A stretch of DNA of 64,000 bases from Actinoplanes octamycinicus (GCF_014205225.1 NZ_JACHNB010000001.1:744001-808000), one strand, 5' to 3'; shown: positions 18,766 to 28,580, numbered from the stretch's first letter. Program-made: numbers and translations. Notes: generated from the sequence alone by a model not told the origin.

Positions 18766-18847
18766 CGAGCGCCTCCGGTGAATCGAGGATGGGGATACCG
18801 GAGGTTCGCACGACCCCGTATGGGCCGAATCAGACAACGAGTGCGAC

Positions 18848-18891
18848 AAAAGCCGCGAGGCCCACCCGATCGGGTGGGCCTCGCGGCTTTT
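18848..18891. terminator. rho terminator hairpin (long perfect palindrome)
   Basis: A perfect 44-bp palindrome with 22 nt per arm (AAAAGCCGCGAGGCCCACCC on the left arm), flanked by A-tract and T-tract on either strand. It lies 7 bp past the rho stop and therefore terminates rho. It also stands between rho and the NOS promoter. The AAAA/TTTT ends make it a classic bidirectional intrinsic terminator. Confidence 0.85.
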
Positions 18892-18897
18892 ACGCGT

Positions 18898-21009
18898 TTA
18901 CTCGCCTGGTGTCGACTTGGCGATCTGCATCAGGAACTCGATGTTGGTCCGGGTCTGCTTGAGCCGGTCCAGCAGGAGGTCCAGAGCCGCGCCGGACTCC
19001 AGCGAGCTGAGCACCTTGCGGAGCTTGTGGATGATCGCCAGCTCCTCCTTGCCCATCAGGATCTCTTCCTTACGGGTGCCGGAGGCGGAGACGTCCACGG
19101 CCGGGAAGACGCGCTTGTCCGCGATCTTCCGGTCCAGCTTGAGCTCGGCGTTGCCGGTGCCCTTGAACTCCTCGAAGATCACCGTGTCCATCATCGACCC
19201 GGTCTCGACCAGCGCGGTCGCCAGGATGGTGAGCGAGCCACCGTTCTCGATGTTGCGCGCGGCGCCGAGGAAGCGCTTGGGCGGGTAGAGCGCGGTCGAG
19301 TCGATACCACCCGACATGATCCGGCCGGAGGCCGGCGCGGCCAGGTTGTACGACCGGCCGAGCCGGGTCACCGAGTCGAGCAGCACGACCACGTCGTGGC
19401 CCAGCTCGACCAGCCGCTTGGCCCGCTCGATGGCGAGCTCGGCGACCGTGGTGTGGTCCTGCGGCGGACGGTCGAACGTGGCCGCGACGACCTCGCCCTT
19501 CACCGACCGCTGCATGTCGGTGACCTCTTCCGGACGCTCGTCCACCAGCACCACCATCAGGTGGCACTCCGGGTTGTTCCGGGTGATGGCGTTCGCCAGG
19601 GCCTGCAGCACCATCGTCTTACCGGCCTTCGGCGGCGAGACGATCAGCGCGCGCTGGCCCTTGCCGATCGGCATGACCAGGTCGATGACCCGGGTGGTGA
19701 GGATGTGCGGCTCGGTCTCCAGCCGCAGGCGCTCCTGCGGGTAGAGCGGGGTGAGCTTGTAGAACTCGGGACGCCGGCGGGCCTCCTCGGGCTCCATCCC
19801 GTTGATGGTGTCCAGGCGGACCAGCGGGTTGTACTTGTCCCGCCGCTGCTCGCCGTCGCGCGGGGCGGAGCGCACCGCGCCGGTCACCGCGTCGCCGCGG
19901 CGCAGGCCGTACTTCTTCACCTGCGACATCGACACGTAGACGTCGTTCGGCCCGGAGAGGTAACCGGTGGTCCGGACGAACGCGTAGTTGTCCAGCACGT
20001 CCAGGATGCCGGCCACCGGGACGAGCACCTCGTCGTCGGCGACGTGCGGCTCGCGGCCACCGTCGCGACGGTTGTCGTCCCGCTGGTTGTCGTCCCGGTC
20101 GCGGCCGCGGCGGCGGTCCCGGAAGCGGCTGCGCCGGCTCCGGCGGCCGCCCTCGCCGTCGTTGTCGTCGTCGTCGTGACCCTGGTCGGCGCGCGGACCA
20201 CGGTCCCCGCCGGACCGGTCGTTGCGGTCGTTGCGGTCGTTCGTGCGGTCGTTGTTCCGCTCGCCGCGCTCGGCGCGCTCGCCCCGCTCGGAACGCTCAC
20301 CCCGGTCGGAGCGCTCGTTGCGCTCGCCCCGCTCGGTGCGCTCGCCCCGCTCGGTGCGCTCGCCCCGCTCGGTGCGCTCGGCACGCTCGGAGCGCTCCCC
20401 GCGCTCGCCCCGCTCGCCGTCGCGCTGGTTGCGCTGCCGATCGCGGCTCCGCTCGCCACGCTCGGGGCGGTCGCCCCGCTCGGTGCGCTCGGTGGTGTCG
20501 GCCGGCGCGGCCTCGGTCGCCACGGCGGCCGGAGCCGGCGCGGTCTCGACGGCCGGCGCGGCAGCCGGAGCGGTCTCGCGGGGTGCCGTCTCACGGGCGG
20601 CCCGGTCACGGGTGCGCCGGGACGGGCGCTCCGTCGCCGGGGCGGCCTCGGCGGCCGGAGCGGCGACCGGGGTGGTCTCGGCCGGGGCGGCTGCGGTCTG
20701 CGGCTTCTCGGCCGGGGCCGGCTGCGCGGGGGCGGCGGCCGGAGCGGCCTCGGTCCGCGGCCGGGGAGCCGGCTCGGCCGCGGCGGCGGACCCGCCGCTC
20801 TGCCGCTCGGTGATCGCGGTGATCAGCTCGCCCTTGCGCATCCGGGCGGTGCCGGAGATGCCCAGGGAGGCGGCGAGGCTCTGCAACTCGGGCAGCAGCA
20901 TCGCGGACAGCCCGGTGCCGCCTCGGCGGCGCTTCGTGGCGGTCGCGGTGGTGCCGGCGCCGTCAGCGACGTCAGAAACACCCGACGTCACGTCGGTGGT
21001 GTCGCTCAA
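18898..21009 (-). CDS. rho: transcription termination factor Rho, with long disordered N-terminal insert
   Basis: 703 residues, against about 420 in E. coli. An N-terminal Rho_N helical part (LSAMLLPELQSLAASLGISGTARM) is followed by an Ala/Pro/Glu then Arg/Glu/Asp/Gly-rich disordered region (about 75-330). After that come the RNA-binding domain (VAGILDVLDNYAFVRTTGYL) and the RecA-like ATPase with Walker A SPPKAGKT (near 457) and LLDSVTRLGRSYN. Start TTG 21009 is supported by GGAAGGA upstream. High-GC actinobacteria commonly carry such inserts, which add RNA binding. The 294 bp upstream, before thrB ends, probably hold a leader and promoter. Confidence 0.95.
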   Translation of the reverse strand: MSDTTDVTSGVSDVADGAGTTATATKRRRGGTGLSAMLLPELQSLAASLGISGTARMRKGELITAITERQSGGSAAAAEPAPRPRTEAAPAAAPAQPAPAEKPQTAAAPAETTPVAAPAAEAAPATERPSRRTRDRAARETAPRETAPAAAPAVETAPAPAAVATEAAPADTTERTERGDRPERGERSRDRQRNQRDGERGERGERSERAERTERGERTERGERTERGERNERSDRGERSERGERAERGERNNDRTNDRNDRNDRSGGDRGPRADQGHDDDDNDGEGGRRSRRSRFRDRRRGRDRDDNQRDDNRRDGGREPHVADDEVLVPVAGILDVLDNYAFVRTTGYLSGPNDVYVSMSQVKKYGLRRGDAVTGAVRSAPRDGEQRRDKYNPLVRLDTINGMEPEEARRRPEFYKLTPLYPQERLRLETEPHILTTRVIDLVMPIGKGQRALIVSPPKAGKTMVLQALANAITRNNPECHLMVVLVDERPEEVTDMQRSVKGEVVAATFDRPPQDHTTVAELAIERAKRLVELGHDVVVLLDSVTRLGRSYNLAAPASGRIMSGGIDSTALYPPKRFLGAARNIENGGSLTILATALVETGSMMDTVIFEEFKGTGNAELKLDRKIADKRVFPAVDVSASGTRKEEILMGKEELAIIHKLRKVLSSLESGAALDLLLDRLKQTRTNIEFLMQIAKSTPGE
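20327..20380. repeat. 3 perfect 18-bp tandem repeats inside rho
   Basis: The unit CCCCGCTCGGTGCGCTCG occurs three times without mismatch, with diverged copies on both sides. On the rho strand it encodes E-R-G-E-R-T hexads in the disordered insert. Its length is a multiple of three, so copy-number change would keep the rho frame. Confidence 0.9.
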
Positions 21010-21303
21010 TGGATTCCTTCCGTCGGAAAAACCCGAGTCCACCCGGAACTGCAGCCTGGGCCGGGTGCCCTCGGAACCCGCTTCGCAGCAGCGGCGCGGG
21101 AGTTCGTGCAGCACGGCAGCTCGACGGTATCCCTGCCCGTCATACCTTGACGGGTAGGTCTCGGCGAGTGCAGCGATCTATGACTGCTGAGCGGCGTAAG
21201 CCTTGGTGAGAGCTGAGACAGACCTGGACGGCCCAGAAATCTCGGGGGTGCGCCGAACCGCAGAGATCGCTTGCTTCGCGGCTGTGCTAGGTCTAGAGCG
21301 TAA

Positions 21304-22254
21304 TCAACTCTTGCGACCTGCGGCAACAGGACCCCGCTCGGCGTGTTCCACCATACCCCCTTTCACAACAGCACCGGCGCCGTCCACGCCCAGCACCTCG
21401 CTGTGCCAGTGCGCGCCCGGGTGGAAATCGCCCGGGACCTCGGTCAATGCCAGCACGGTCGGGCCGGCGCCACTGACCACCGCGGCGACGCCCGCCGACC
21501 GCAGCGCGGCCACCAGCGACGCCGTGCCCGGCATCCCGGCGGCCCGGTACCCCTGGTGCAGCCGGTCCTCGGTGGCCGGGAACAGCAGCGACGGGTCGCC
21601 CGTCAAGGCGTGGGTGAGCAGCGCGGACCGGCCCGCGTTGAACGACGCGTCCCGGTGCGGCACCTCGGACGGCAACGCGGCCCGCGCGGTCGCCGTATAC
21701 CCCCGCTCGGACGGGATGAAAACCGTCGGGCGGACTCCCTCGGCCGGCGTCAGCCGGACCGCCCGCGCGCCGCCGGCCTCGGTCCAGGCCACGGTGAACC
21801 CGCCGAGCAGGCACGGGGCCACGTTGTCCGGGTGGCCCTCGATCCGCGCGGCGATGCGCAGCGCGGCCGCGTCGTCGATCAGCTCCAGACCGCCGGCGAC
21901 CAGCCCGCGGGCCAGTTGCACGCCGCCCACGATGGCCGCCGACGAGCTGCCCATGCCGCGCGCCTGCGGGATCCGGTTGACACAGCTGACGGCCAGGCCG
22001 GGCGGCCGCTCGCCGAACTCGTCGAAGGTGGCCAGCATGGCCCGCACGACCAGGTGCGTCTCGTCGGTCGGCAGCTCACCGGCGCCCTGGCCGCTGATCT
22101 CGACGGTGAAACCGGAGTCGGTGACCCGGGCGGTCAAGTCGTCGTACCGGGTGAGCGCGAGGCCCAGCGCGTCGAACCCCGGACCCAGGTTGGCGCTGGT
22201 CGCCGGGGTGCTGACGGAAACCGGATCGGTGACGAAGGTCAGGCCCATCGCCAC
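21304..22254 (-). CDS. thrB: homoserine kinase
   Basis: 316 residues of the GHMP kinase family, phosphorylating homoserine for threonine synthesis. Motif 1 is STPATSANLGPGFDALGLAL (about 15-34), the ATP-binding loop is PQARGMGSSSAAIVGG (96-111), and the C-terminal motif is AAVVSGAGPTVLAL. Start is GTG 22254 (or ATG 22248); neither has a strong RBS. It is separated from thrC by MFS and RND genes but remains on the same strand. The MFS exporter ends 19 bp upstream, so thrB may be the second gene of that transcript. Confidence 0.95.
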   Translation of the reverse strand: MAMGLTFVTDPVSVSTPATSANLGPGFDALGLALTRYDDLTARVTDSGFTVEISGQGAGELPTDETHLVVRAMLATFDEFGERPPGLAVSCVNRIPQARGMGSSSAAIVGGVQLARGLVAGGLELIDDAAALRIAARIEGHPDNVAPCLLGGFTVAWTEAGGARAVRLTPAEGVRPTVFIPSERGYTATARAALPSEVPHRDASFNAGRSALLTHALTGDPSLLFPATEDRLHQGYRAAGMPGTASLVAALRSAGVAAVVSGAGPTVLALTEVPGDFHPGAHWHSEVLGVDGAGAVVKGGMVEHAERGPVAAGRKS

Positions 22255-22273
22255 ATGCTAGGGCTTGATCATC

Positions 22274-23524
22274 TCAGGGTGACTGCCGCGCCCCGGGAAT
22301 CTCATTCCCGGCCGCCGCCCGGCGGGCCAGCCGCCGGGTGGCCAGCCACCAGCCGAGCGCGTAGACCACCGTGATCAGGCCGCACCCGGCCAGCACCACG
22401 GACTGGTCGACGTGGTCGACCACCGCGCTCGCGCCCAGCTGGCTGACCGCGATGGCCAGCGTCGCCAGCATCATGTCGGTGGCGAAGACCCGGCCGCGCA
22501 GCTCGTCCGGCACCTCGGCCTGCAGGGCGAAGTTGGAGAGCACCCAGTTGGTGCCGCCGGCGAAGTGCGCGACGAAGACCAGCAGCAGCACCACCGGGAA
22601 CCACGGGGTCCAGGCGACACCGAGATAGCCGAGGCCGTACAGGCTCATCGACAGCGCCAGGCCGGTGAACAGCCAGGCCGGGCGGGCCAGCATCGGCCGC
22701 ATCACCAGCGGGCCGACCAGCGCGCCCAGGCCGCGCACCGCGAAGAGCAGCCCGGCGCCCAGCGGGCCGGCCCCGTGCGCGGCGGCGATCAGCGGGAACA
22801 CGGTCAGCACCCCGTTGCCCAGGCCGACCGCCGACTTGACGGTGACCAGGGCGCCGAGCCGGGGCCGGGCGCCGATGTAGCGCAGCGCCTCGAGCAGGGC
22901 GCGCAGCGAGGCCGGTGGCCGGCCGGCCACCGGCTTCTCCGCCTGCAGCGGGCGGCGGACCAGGGCGGTCAGGAGGCTGCCCGCCAGCAGGAAGACGGCG
23001 GTCACGGTGAAACTCGCGTACGGCCCGGCCACGCTGCTCACCACGCCGCCGAGCGAGGCGCCGAGCACGGTCATGGTGCCCCAGGCCGAGCCGGCGATCG
23101 CGTTGGCGGCCGGCAGGTCGGCCGGCTCCACCACGTTCGGCAGCGCGGCCGAGCTGGCCGGCTGGTAGAACGCCTTGGCCACGGCCATCGCGCCGATCGC
23201 GACCAGGGCCAGCGGGGCGGTGGCCGCCGACCGCACCGCGAACAGCAGCAGCACGGCGAGGAAGGCGGCCAGGTTCGCCGCGATCAGGATCTTGCGCCGG
23301 TCCAGGCGGTCGGCCACGGTCCCGGTGTACGGCAGCAGCAGCGCGTTGATCCCGGTGTCCACGGCCAGCACCAGGCCGCCCCAGAAACCGTGCCCGGTGA
23401 GCTGCGGGAGCAGCACCAGCAGCGGCACCATGACGAACCAGTCGGCCCCGAAGACCACCAGCTCAGCGGCGAACAGACGGCGGAAGTCGCGATTGCGGGT
23501 AAGGACCGAGAGCGTTGCTGGCAC
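22274..23524 (-). CDS. MFS transporter
   Basis: 416 residues with about twelve hydrophobic segments. The cytoplasmic loop between helices 2 and 3 reads GTVADRLDRRK, the major facilitator signature, and a central loop near 185-215 (RRPLQAEKPVAGRP) divides the halves. It resembles drug or macrolide-efflux-type exporters (MFS_3), but the substrate is unknown. GTG 23524 is preferred over an in-frame GTG at 23581 because a strong terminator hairpin (23554-23584) covers the region upstream. It lies between the RND gene and thrB; whether it relates to threonine metabolism or simply inserted here cannot be told. Confidence 0.85.
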   Translation of the reverse strand: MPATLSVLTRNRDFRRLFAAELVVFGADWFVMVPLLVLLPQLTGHGFWGGLVLAVDTGINALLLPYTGTVADRLDRRKILIAANLAAFLAVLLLFAVRSAATAPLALVAIGAMAVAKAFYQPASSAALPNVVEPADLPAANAIAGSAWGTMTVLGASLGGVVSSVAGPYASFTVTAVFLLAGSLLTALVRRPLQAEKPVAGRPPASLRALLEALRYIGARPRLGALVTVKSAVGLGNGVLTVFPLIAAAHGAGPLGAGLLFAVRGLGALVGPLVMRPMLARPAWLFTGLALSMSLYGLGYLGVAWTPWFPVVLLLVFVAHFAGGTNWVLSNFALQAEVPDELRGRVFATDMMLATLAIAVSQLGASAVVDHVDQSVVLAGCGLITVVYALGWWLATRRLARRAAAGNEIPGARQSP

Positions 23525-23553
23525 GTACCGCAATCTACGTCCTACGGAAACGG

Positions 23554-23584
23554 CCGGTGCCCGGCGGGAGACGCCGGGCACCGG
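23554..23584 (-). terminator. terminator after the RND gene
   Basis: A 13-bp perfect stem (CCGGTGCCCGGCG with CGCCGGGCACCGG) and a 5-nt loop GGAGA, placed 33 bp after the RND stop and just before the MFS start. It separates the two transcripts and argues for the shorter MFS start. Confidence 0.8.
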
Positions 23585-23616
23585 TCTTCCTTATTTCTCG
23601 CTTATTTCTGTACGCG

Positions 23617-26600
23617 CTACTCCGGCTTCGCCGGCCCCTTCGGCATCTTGAGCACCTCGAACTGGTCGGTGTACCCGCGCAGCGCGCCGTTCCCGCCCGG
23701 CGTCGCGTCGTCCGGCACGGTCACCGGCTCGGCGGCGGCCGGCGGCGTGACCGGCTCGGCCGGCGTGCCGCCCTTGGCGATCCGCTTGGCCTCGCGCTTC
23801 TCGCGGCGCCGCTCCTTGCGCCGCTCCACGATCGTGTAGAGCGCCGGGACCAGCACCAGGGTGAGCAGCGTCGAGCTGACCAGACCACCGATCACCACGA
23901 TGGCCAGCGGCTGGGAGATGAAGCCGCCCTCGCCGGTCAGGCCGAGCGCCATCGGGATGAGCGCGAAGATGGTCGCGATCGCGGTCATCAGGATCGGCCG
24001 CAGCCGGTGCCGGCCGCCCTCGATCACCGCCTCCTGGACGCCCATGCCGGCCGCCCGGTAGTGGTTGATCAGGTCCATCAGCACGATCGCGTTGGTGACC
24101 ACGATGCCCACCAGCATCAGCACGCCGATCAGCGCCGGCACGCCGAGCGGGGTGCCGGTGGCCAGCAGCAGCGCGATCGCGCCGGTCGCCGCGAACGGGA
24201 TGGAGACCAGCAGGATGATCGGCTGCACGATGCTGCGGAACGTCGCCACCATGATGATGAAGACGATCGCGATGGCCGCCAGCACGGCGAGGCCGAGCTG
24301 CTGGAACGCCTCCGCCTGGTCGGCGCTGACGCCGCCGACCGAGGTCGACGCGCCGGCCGGCAGGGTGAGCGCGTCCAGCTTCTTGTTCAGGTCCTGGGTG
24401 ACCTCGCTCAGGTTCGACCCGGTGACCGTGCCGGTGACCGTGGCGGTCCGGTTGCCGTCCGTCCGGGTCACCTGCTCCGGGCCGTTGACCTGCTTGACCT
24501 CGGCCACCTGACTGAGCGGCACGACGCCCTTGGCGGTGGTCAGCGGCAGGTTCTTGAGCGCGGCCGGGTCGGCCGGCGCCGCGCCGAACGAGATCACCAC
24601 GTCCTGGCTGGTGCCGTCGACGCTGATCTGACCGGCCGGGGCGGAGCGGAACATGCCGGCCACGGTCTGGCCGATCTGCGCCTCGGTGAGCCCGGCCTGC
24701 GCGGCGGCCTTGCGGTCCACCACCACGTCGAGCCGCGGCACGCTGGCCGCCAGGGTGGTGTCCACGTCGGCGACCCCGCCGATCCCGGCCATCGCGGCCC
24801 GCACCTGCTCGGTCGCGCTGCTGAGCACCTCGTTGTCGGCCGCGGTGACCTCGACGGAGAGCTGGCTGCTGCCCAGCCCGGAGCCCTCCTGACCGATCTT
24901 GATCTCGCCGGCGCCGGTCAGCTTGGCGAACTCGTCGCGCAGCTGGTCGGACACCTCCTCGGCGTCCGCGTCCTCGTCCAGCGCGACCTGGTAGGTGGCC
25001 GTGCCGGCGCCGCCGCCCCCGGCGAACGGGTTCGCCGAGTTGCCGCCGACGGTGACCTGGTAGGTCTTCACGTCGTCCCGGTCGGCGAGGACCGCCTCGA
25101 CCTTCTTGGCCGCCTCGTCGGTGGCCGCCAGGCTGGTGCCGACCGGCATCTCCTGGGTGATGTTGATGCTGTCCTGGCCGGACTCGTCGAGGAAGTTGGT
25201 CTTCAGCGCGGTGGACAGGACGAAGGTGCCGAGCAGCACCACCACGCCGATCAGCACGGTGATCCAGCGCCGCGTGGTGGCGAAGCGGATCACCGGCAGG
25301 TAGGACCGCTGCAGCGGGCTGCGCTGCTCCTTCTCCTCGGCGGCTTTGCGGATCGCCTCGGCCTCGGCGGCCCCGCCCTTCGGCGGGCGCAGGAACCAGT
25401 ACGCCAGCACCGGCACCACGGTCAGCGCCACCAGCAGCGAGGCCAGCAGGGCCACCGTCACGGTGATCGCGAAGGACGCGAAGATCTGCCCGACCAGACC
25501 GCCGACCAGCGCGATCGGGGCGAAGACGGCGACCGTGGTGAGGGTCGAGGCGGTGACCGCGCCGGCCACCTCACGGACCGCGGCGACGATGGCGTGCCGC
25601 TTCTCCTCGCCGTACTCCAGATGTCGTTTGATGTTCTCCAGGACCACGATCGAGTCGTCCACCACCCGGCCCACCGCGATCGTCAGCGCGCCGAGGGTGA
25701 GCAGGTTGAGGGTGAAGTCGCCGACCCAGAGCGCGATCAGGGCGATCAGCACGGAGAGCGGGATGGAGACCGCGGTGACCAGCGTCGAGCGGACGCTGAG
25801 CAGGAAGATCAGGATGACCACGACCGCCATCACCAGGCCGAGCAGGCCCTCGGTGGTCAGGCTCTTGATCGACCGCTCCACGTACGGCGCCTGGTCGGTG
25901 ATCACCGTGAGCGTGGCGCCGGTGTCCTTCTCCAGGTCGTCGAGCATGGCCCGGACCTGGTGCGAGATCTCCACCGGGTTGCCGTCCGGCCGCGCGGTGA
26001 CCGCGATGCCCAGGCTGTCCACGCCGTCGGTGCGGGTGTACGACTCGGCGGCCGGCAGCTTGCTCTCCACCTTGGCGACGTCACCGAGCCGGACCGGGCC
26101 GCGGGCGCCGGTCAGGTAGACGTCCTGCAGCTGCTGGACGGTGGTGATCGGGGTGCCCACCTGCACGGTCAGCGACTTGGTGCCGTCGGTGACCGCGCCG
26201 GCCGGGATGGAGACGCCGTTCGCCTGCAGCACGGTGGTCAGCGAGGCCGGGCTGACCCCGGCGGCGCCCAGCTTCGCCAGGTCCGGCGTGATCACCACCT
26301 GCTCGGCGCGGGCGCCGGTGACCTGGGTGTCCCGGACGCCGGTGATGCCGTTCAGCTCCGGGACCACGGTCTCGTTGAGCTTGGCGAGCAGGTCGCTCTC
26401 GTCGCTCCCGCCGGAGGCGGCCAGCACGATCGCCGGGATGTCGTCGGTGCCGCCGGCGAAGACCTGCGGGTCGACGCTCTCCGGCAGCTGCGACTGGATC
26501 CGGTTGATCGAGGTGGTGACCTGGTTGACGGCGGACTCGATGTCCGTGCCGTACTCGAACATGACCACGACGCTCGACACGTTCTCCCGCGAGGTCGAGG

Positions 26601-26844
26601 TGACCGTGTCGATCCCGTCGATGCCCTTGACCGCGTCCTCGATCGGCTTGGTGACCTGCGTCTCCACCGTCTCCGGTGAGGCGCCGGGCAGCACCGCGCT
26701 GACGAACGCGGCGGGCAGCTCGATGGACGGGAACAGTTGCTGTTTCAAGGACGGGATCGCATAGAGGCCGAAGCCGCTGATCACTATCGCGATCAGGGCG
26801 ACCAGACCTCGGTTGGCAAGGCTGAGCCGTGTCAGAGCTGACAT
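23617..26844 (-). CDS. RND efflux permease (HAE1/AcrB type)
   Basis: 1075 residues with the RND layout: helix 1 near 14-31, a first periplasmic-type loop (35-330), helices 2-6, a second loop, then helices 8-12. The proton-relay region GRVVDDSIVVLENIKRHLEYG in helix 4 is intact with its Asp pair. N-terminal PSIELPAAFVSAVLPGASPETVE is typical of HAE1 pumps such as Bacillus SwrC, which work without an outer-membrane channel. It exports hydrophobic drugs or lipids; the substrate is unknown. GGGGGAG lies 5 nt before ATG 26844. It is divergent from a MarR regulator 221 bp away, and no membrane-fusion protein is nearby. Confidence 0.92.
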   Translation of the reverse strand: MSALTRLSLANRGLVALIAIVISGFGLYAIPSLKQQLFPSIELPAAFVSAVLPGASPETVETQVTKPIEDAVKGIDGIDTVTSTSRENVSSVVVMFEYGTDIESAVNQVTTSINRIQSQLPESVDPQVFAGGTDDIPAIVLAASGGSDESDLLAKLNETVVPELNGITGVRDTQVTGARAEQVVITPDLAKLGAAGVSPASLTTVLQANGVSIPAGAVTDGTKSLTVQVGTPITTVQQLQDVYLTGARGPVRLGDVAKVESKLPAAESYTRTDGVDSLGIAVTARPDGNPVEISHQVRAMLDDLEKDTGATLTVITDQAPYVERSIKSLTTEGLLGLVMAVVVILIFLLSVRSTLVTAVSIPLSVLIALIALWVGDFTLNLLTLGALTIAVGRVVDDSIVVLENIKRHLEYGEEKRHAIVAAVREVAGAVTASTLTTVAVFAPIALVGGLVGQIFASFAITVTVALLASLLVALTVVPVLAYWFLRPPKGGAAEAEAIRKAAEEKEQRSPLQRSYLPVIRFATTRRWITVLIGVVVLLGTFVLSTALKTNFLDESGQDSINITQEMPVGTSLAATDEAAKKVEAVLADRDDVKTYQVTVGGNSANPFAGGGGAGTATYQVALDEDADAEEVSDQLRDEFAKLTGAGEIKIGQEGSGLGSSQLSVEVTAADNEVLSSATEQVRAAMAGIGGVADVDTTLAASVPRLDVVVDRKAAAQAGLTEAQIGQTVAGMFRSAPAGQISVDGTSQDVVISFGAAPADPAALKNLPLTTAKGVVPLSQVAEVKQVNGPEQVTRTDGNRTATVTGTVTGSNLSEVTQDLNKKLDALTLPAGASTSVGGVSADQAEAFQQLGLAVLAAIAIVFIIMVATFRSIVQPIILLVSIPFAATGAIALLLATGTPLGVPALIGVLMLVGIVVTNAIVLMDLINHYRAAGMGVQEAVIEGGRHRLRPILMTAIATIFALIPMALGLTGEGGFISQPLAIVVIGGLVSSTLLTLVLVPALYTIVERRKERRREKREAKRIAKGGTPAEPVTPPAAAEPVTVPDDATPGGNGALRGYTDQFEVLKMPKGPAKPE

Positions 26845-27065
26845 GGGCGCTCCCCCGAGATAATTTCGTCCGACATTGATAGTTTGCCTGACGCGAACAA
26901 ATGGTTTTCGATGGGGGTCCCGCGGGGCTTGGTCGCGACGGGCGAGATGCCCGGCCTCCCGAGGGGGAGGCAGGGCGCACCGGGGGTCGCGAACGAACCC
27001 CGTTGGTACAGTCCGTCATCGGATGGACCCACACCGGCCATCAGCACGTCACTAAGGAGCGGGCG

Positions 27066-27545
27066 CTGAGCGAGAAGGAAAAGCTCATCGCGGAGATCAT
27101 GGGTGCGCAGGTGAGATTGCAGCACCTGTTCGCGGACGACCGGTCGGATCCGCTCTTCTCGTCACACCTGACGATGTCCCAGTTGAAAATACTCTTGTTG
27201 CTGTCCCGGCACGGCACGTTGGCGGGCGGTGAGCTGGCCCGGCTGGTGGGTGTCGGCGCGGCCGCACTGAGCGGCATGATCGACCGGCTGGTGGTGCAGA
27301 ACCTGGTGACGCGCACGGAGGACGTGCACGACCGGCGGGTCCGCCGGATCGGCCTCACGAAAGCGGGCACCGAGCTCATCGACGGCATCATCACCGCCGG
27401 GATGGCGAAACACCGTCAGCTCCTCAGCCGGCTCACAGCCGAGGAACTGACGGTGGTGTCACACGCCATGGAGATCCTGGTCCGCGAGGCCGCCGCGAGT
27501 CAGGCGGACGGCCCGGACCGGGAGACCGGCTCAGGCCAGGTCTAG
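27066..27545 (+). CDS. MarR family transcriptional regulator
   Basis: About 159 residues with a winged helix: [65 protein letters not shown] split across the recognition helix and the D-x-R wing. MarR dimers usually repress a divergent efflux gene and release it on ligand binding, so the RND pump is the likely target. The start is uncertain: AAGGAG sits exactly 6 nt before CTG 27066, whereas the first in-frame ATG is 27099. The last 15 bp overlap the 3' end of thrC. I see only a weak TTTG...CAAA symmetry near 26882-26900 as a candidate operator. Confidence 0.85.
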   Translation: MSEKEKLIAEIMGAQVRLQHLFADDRSDPLFSSHLTMSQLKILLLLSRHGTLAGGELARLVGVGAAALSGMIDRLVVQNLVTRTEDVHDRRVRRIGLTKAGTELIDGIITAGMAKHRQLLSRLTAEELTVVSHAMEILVREAAASQADGPDRETGSGQV

Positions 27546-28580
27546 CGCCTTCGCGGCGATCAGCGCGTCGTTGGCCACCACGGTCGGCGACGGCGCGGTG
27601 GAGATCGCCCACTCCGGGTCCTTCAGGCCGTGCCCGGTGACCGTGCAGACCACCCGGGACCCGGCCGGGATCTTGCCGGCTGCGGCCTGCTGCAGCAGAC
27701 CCGCCACGCTGGCCGCGCTGCCCAGCTCGACGAAGACGCCGACCTCCCGGGCCAGCAGCCGGTACGCGTTCAGGATGTCCCGGTCGGTGACCGCCGAGAT
27801 CAACCCGCCCGAGGCGTCCCGCGCGTCGAGCGCCTTGGTCCAGCTCGCCGGGTTGCCGATCCGGATCGCGGTGGCGATGGTGGACGGCTGCTCGACCACC
27901 TTGCCGGTGACGATCGGGGCGGCGCCGGAGGCCTGGAAGCCGTACATCTTCGGCAGCTTCGTGCTGTTCCCCGCCGCCTTGTCCTCCTGGTAGCCCATCC
28001 AGTACGCGGAGATGTTGCCGGCGTTGCCGACCGGCAGGCAGTGGATGTCCGGGGCGTCGCCGAGCGCCTCGACGATCTCGAAGGACGCGGTCTTCTGCCC
28101 GTGCAGGCGGAAGATGTTCACCGAGTTGACCAGGGCGACCGGGTAGTCCTGGGAGAGTTTCGAGGCGAGCGCCAGGCAGTCGTCGAAGTTGCCGTCCACC
28201 TGGAGCAGCCGGGCCCCGTGCACCAGCGCCTGGGCGAGCTTGCCCAGCGCGATCTTGCCCTGCGGCACCAGCACCGCGCAGGTGATCCCGGCACGGGCCG
28301 CGTAGGCCGCGGCGGACGCCGAGGTGTTGCCGGTGGACGCGCAGATGATCGCCTTGGCGCCCTCCTCGACCGCCTTGGAGACCGCCATGGTCATCCCCCG
28401 GTCCTTGAACGAACCGGTCGGGTTGGCACCCTCCACCTTGAGGTAGACGTCCGCGCCGACCCGCTGGGACAGCACCGGCGCCGGCACCAGCGGCGTGTTG
28501 CCCTCGTGCAACGTGACCACCGGGGTGGCCTCGGTCACCGGGAGCCGGTCCCGGTACGCCTCGATCAAACCCCGCCACAT
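27531..28580 (-). CDS. thrC: threonine synthase
   Basis: 349 residues, PLP-dependent conversion of O-phosphohomoserine to threonine. PLP Lys59 lies in [14 protein letters not shown], the phosphate loop is [11 protein letters not shown]...[12 protein letters not shown], and the SAM-independent short form lacks the plant regulatory domain. GGGAG lies 7 nt before ATG 28580. It follows hom and a VOC gene on the same strand with a 77-bp gap. The thrB gene normally adjacent is displaced by the MFS and MarR/RND genes. Confidence 0.95.
   Translation of the reverse strand: MWRGLIEAYRDRLPVTEATPVVTLHEGNTPLVPAPVLSQRVGADVYLKVEGANPTGSFKDRGMTMAVSKAVEEGAKAIICASTGNTSASAAAYAARAGITCAVLVPQGKIALGKLAQALVHGARLLQVDGNFDDCLALASKLSQDYPVALVNSVNIFRLHGQKTASFEIVEALGDAPDIHCLPVGNAGNISAYWMGYQEDKAAGNSTKLPKMYGFQASGAAPIVTGKVVEQPSTIATAIRIGNPASWTKALDARDASGGLISAVTDRDILNAYRLLAREVGVFVELGSAASVAGLLQQAAAGKIPAGSRVVCTVTGHGLKDPEWAISTAPSPTVVANDALIAAKALDLA

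Noticed and set aside
16402..21150. Very long open frame on the plus strand across the RNA ligase, NOS and rho genes
   Set aside because: It is antisense or out of frame to genes with clear motifs; long empty frames are expected at this GC content.
23515..26679. Plus-strand frame of about 1050 codons opposite the RND gene
   Set aside because: Composition is Arg/Gly/His-rich with no domain, and the minus strand encodes a complete RND pump.
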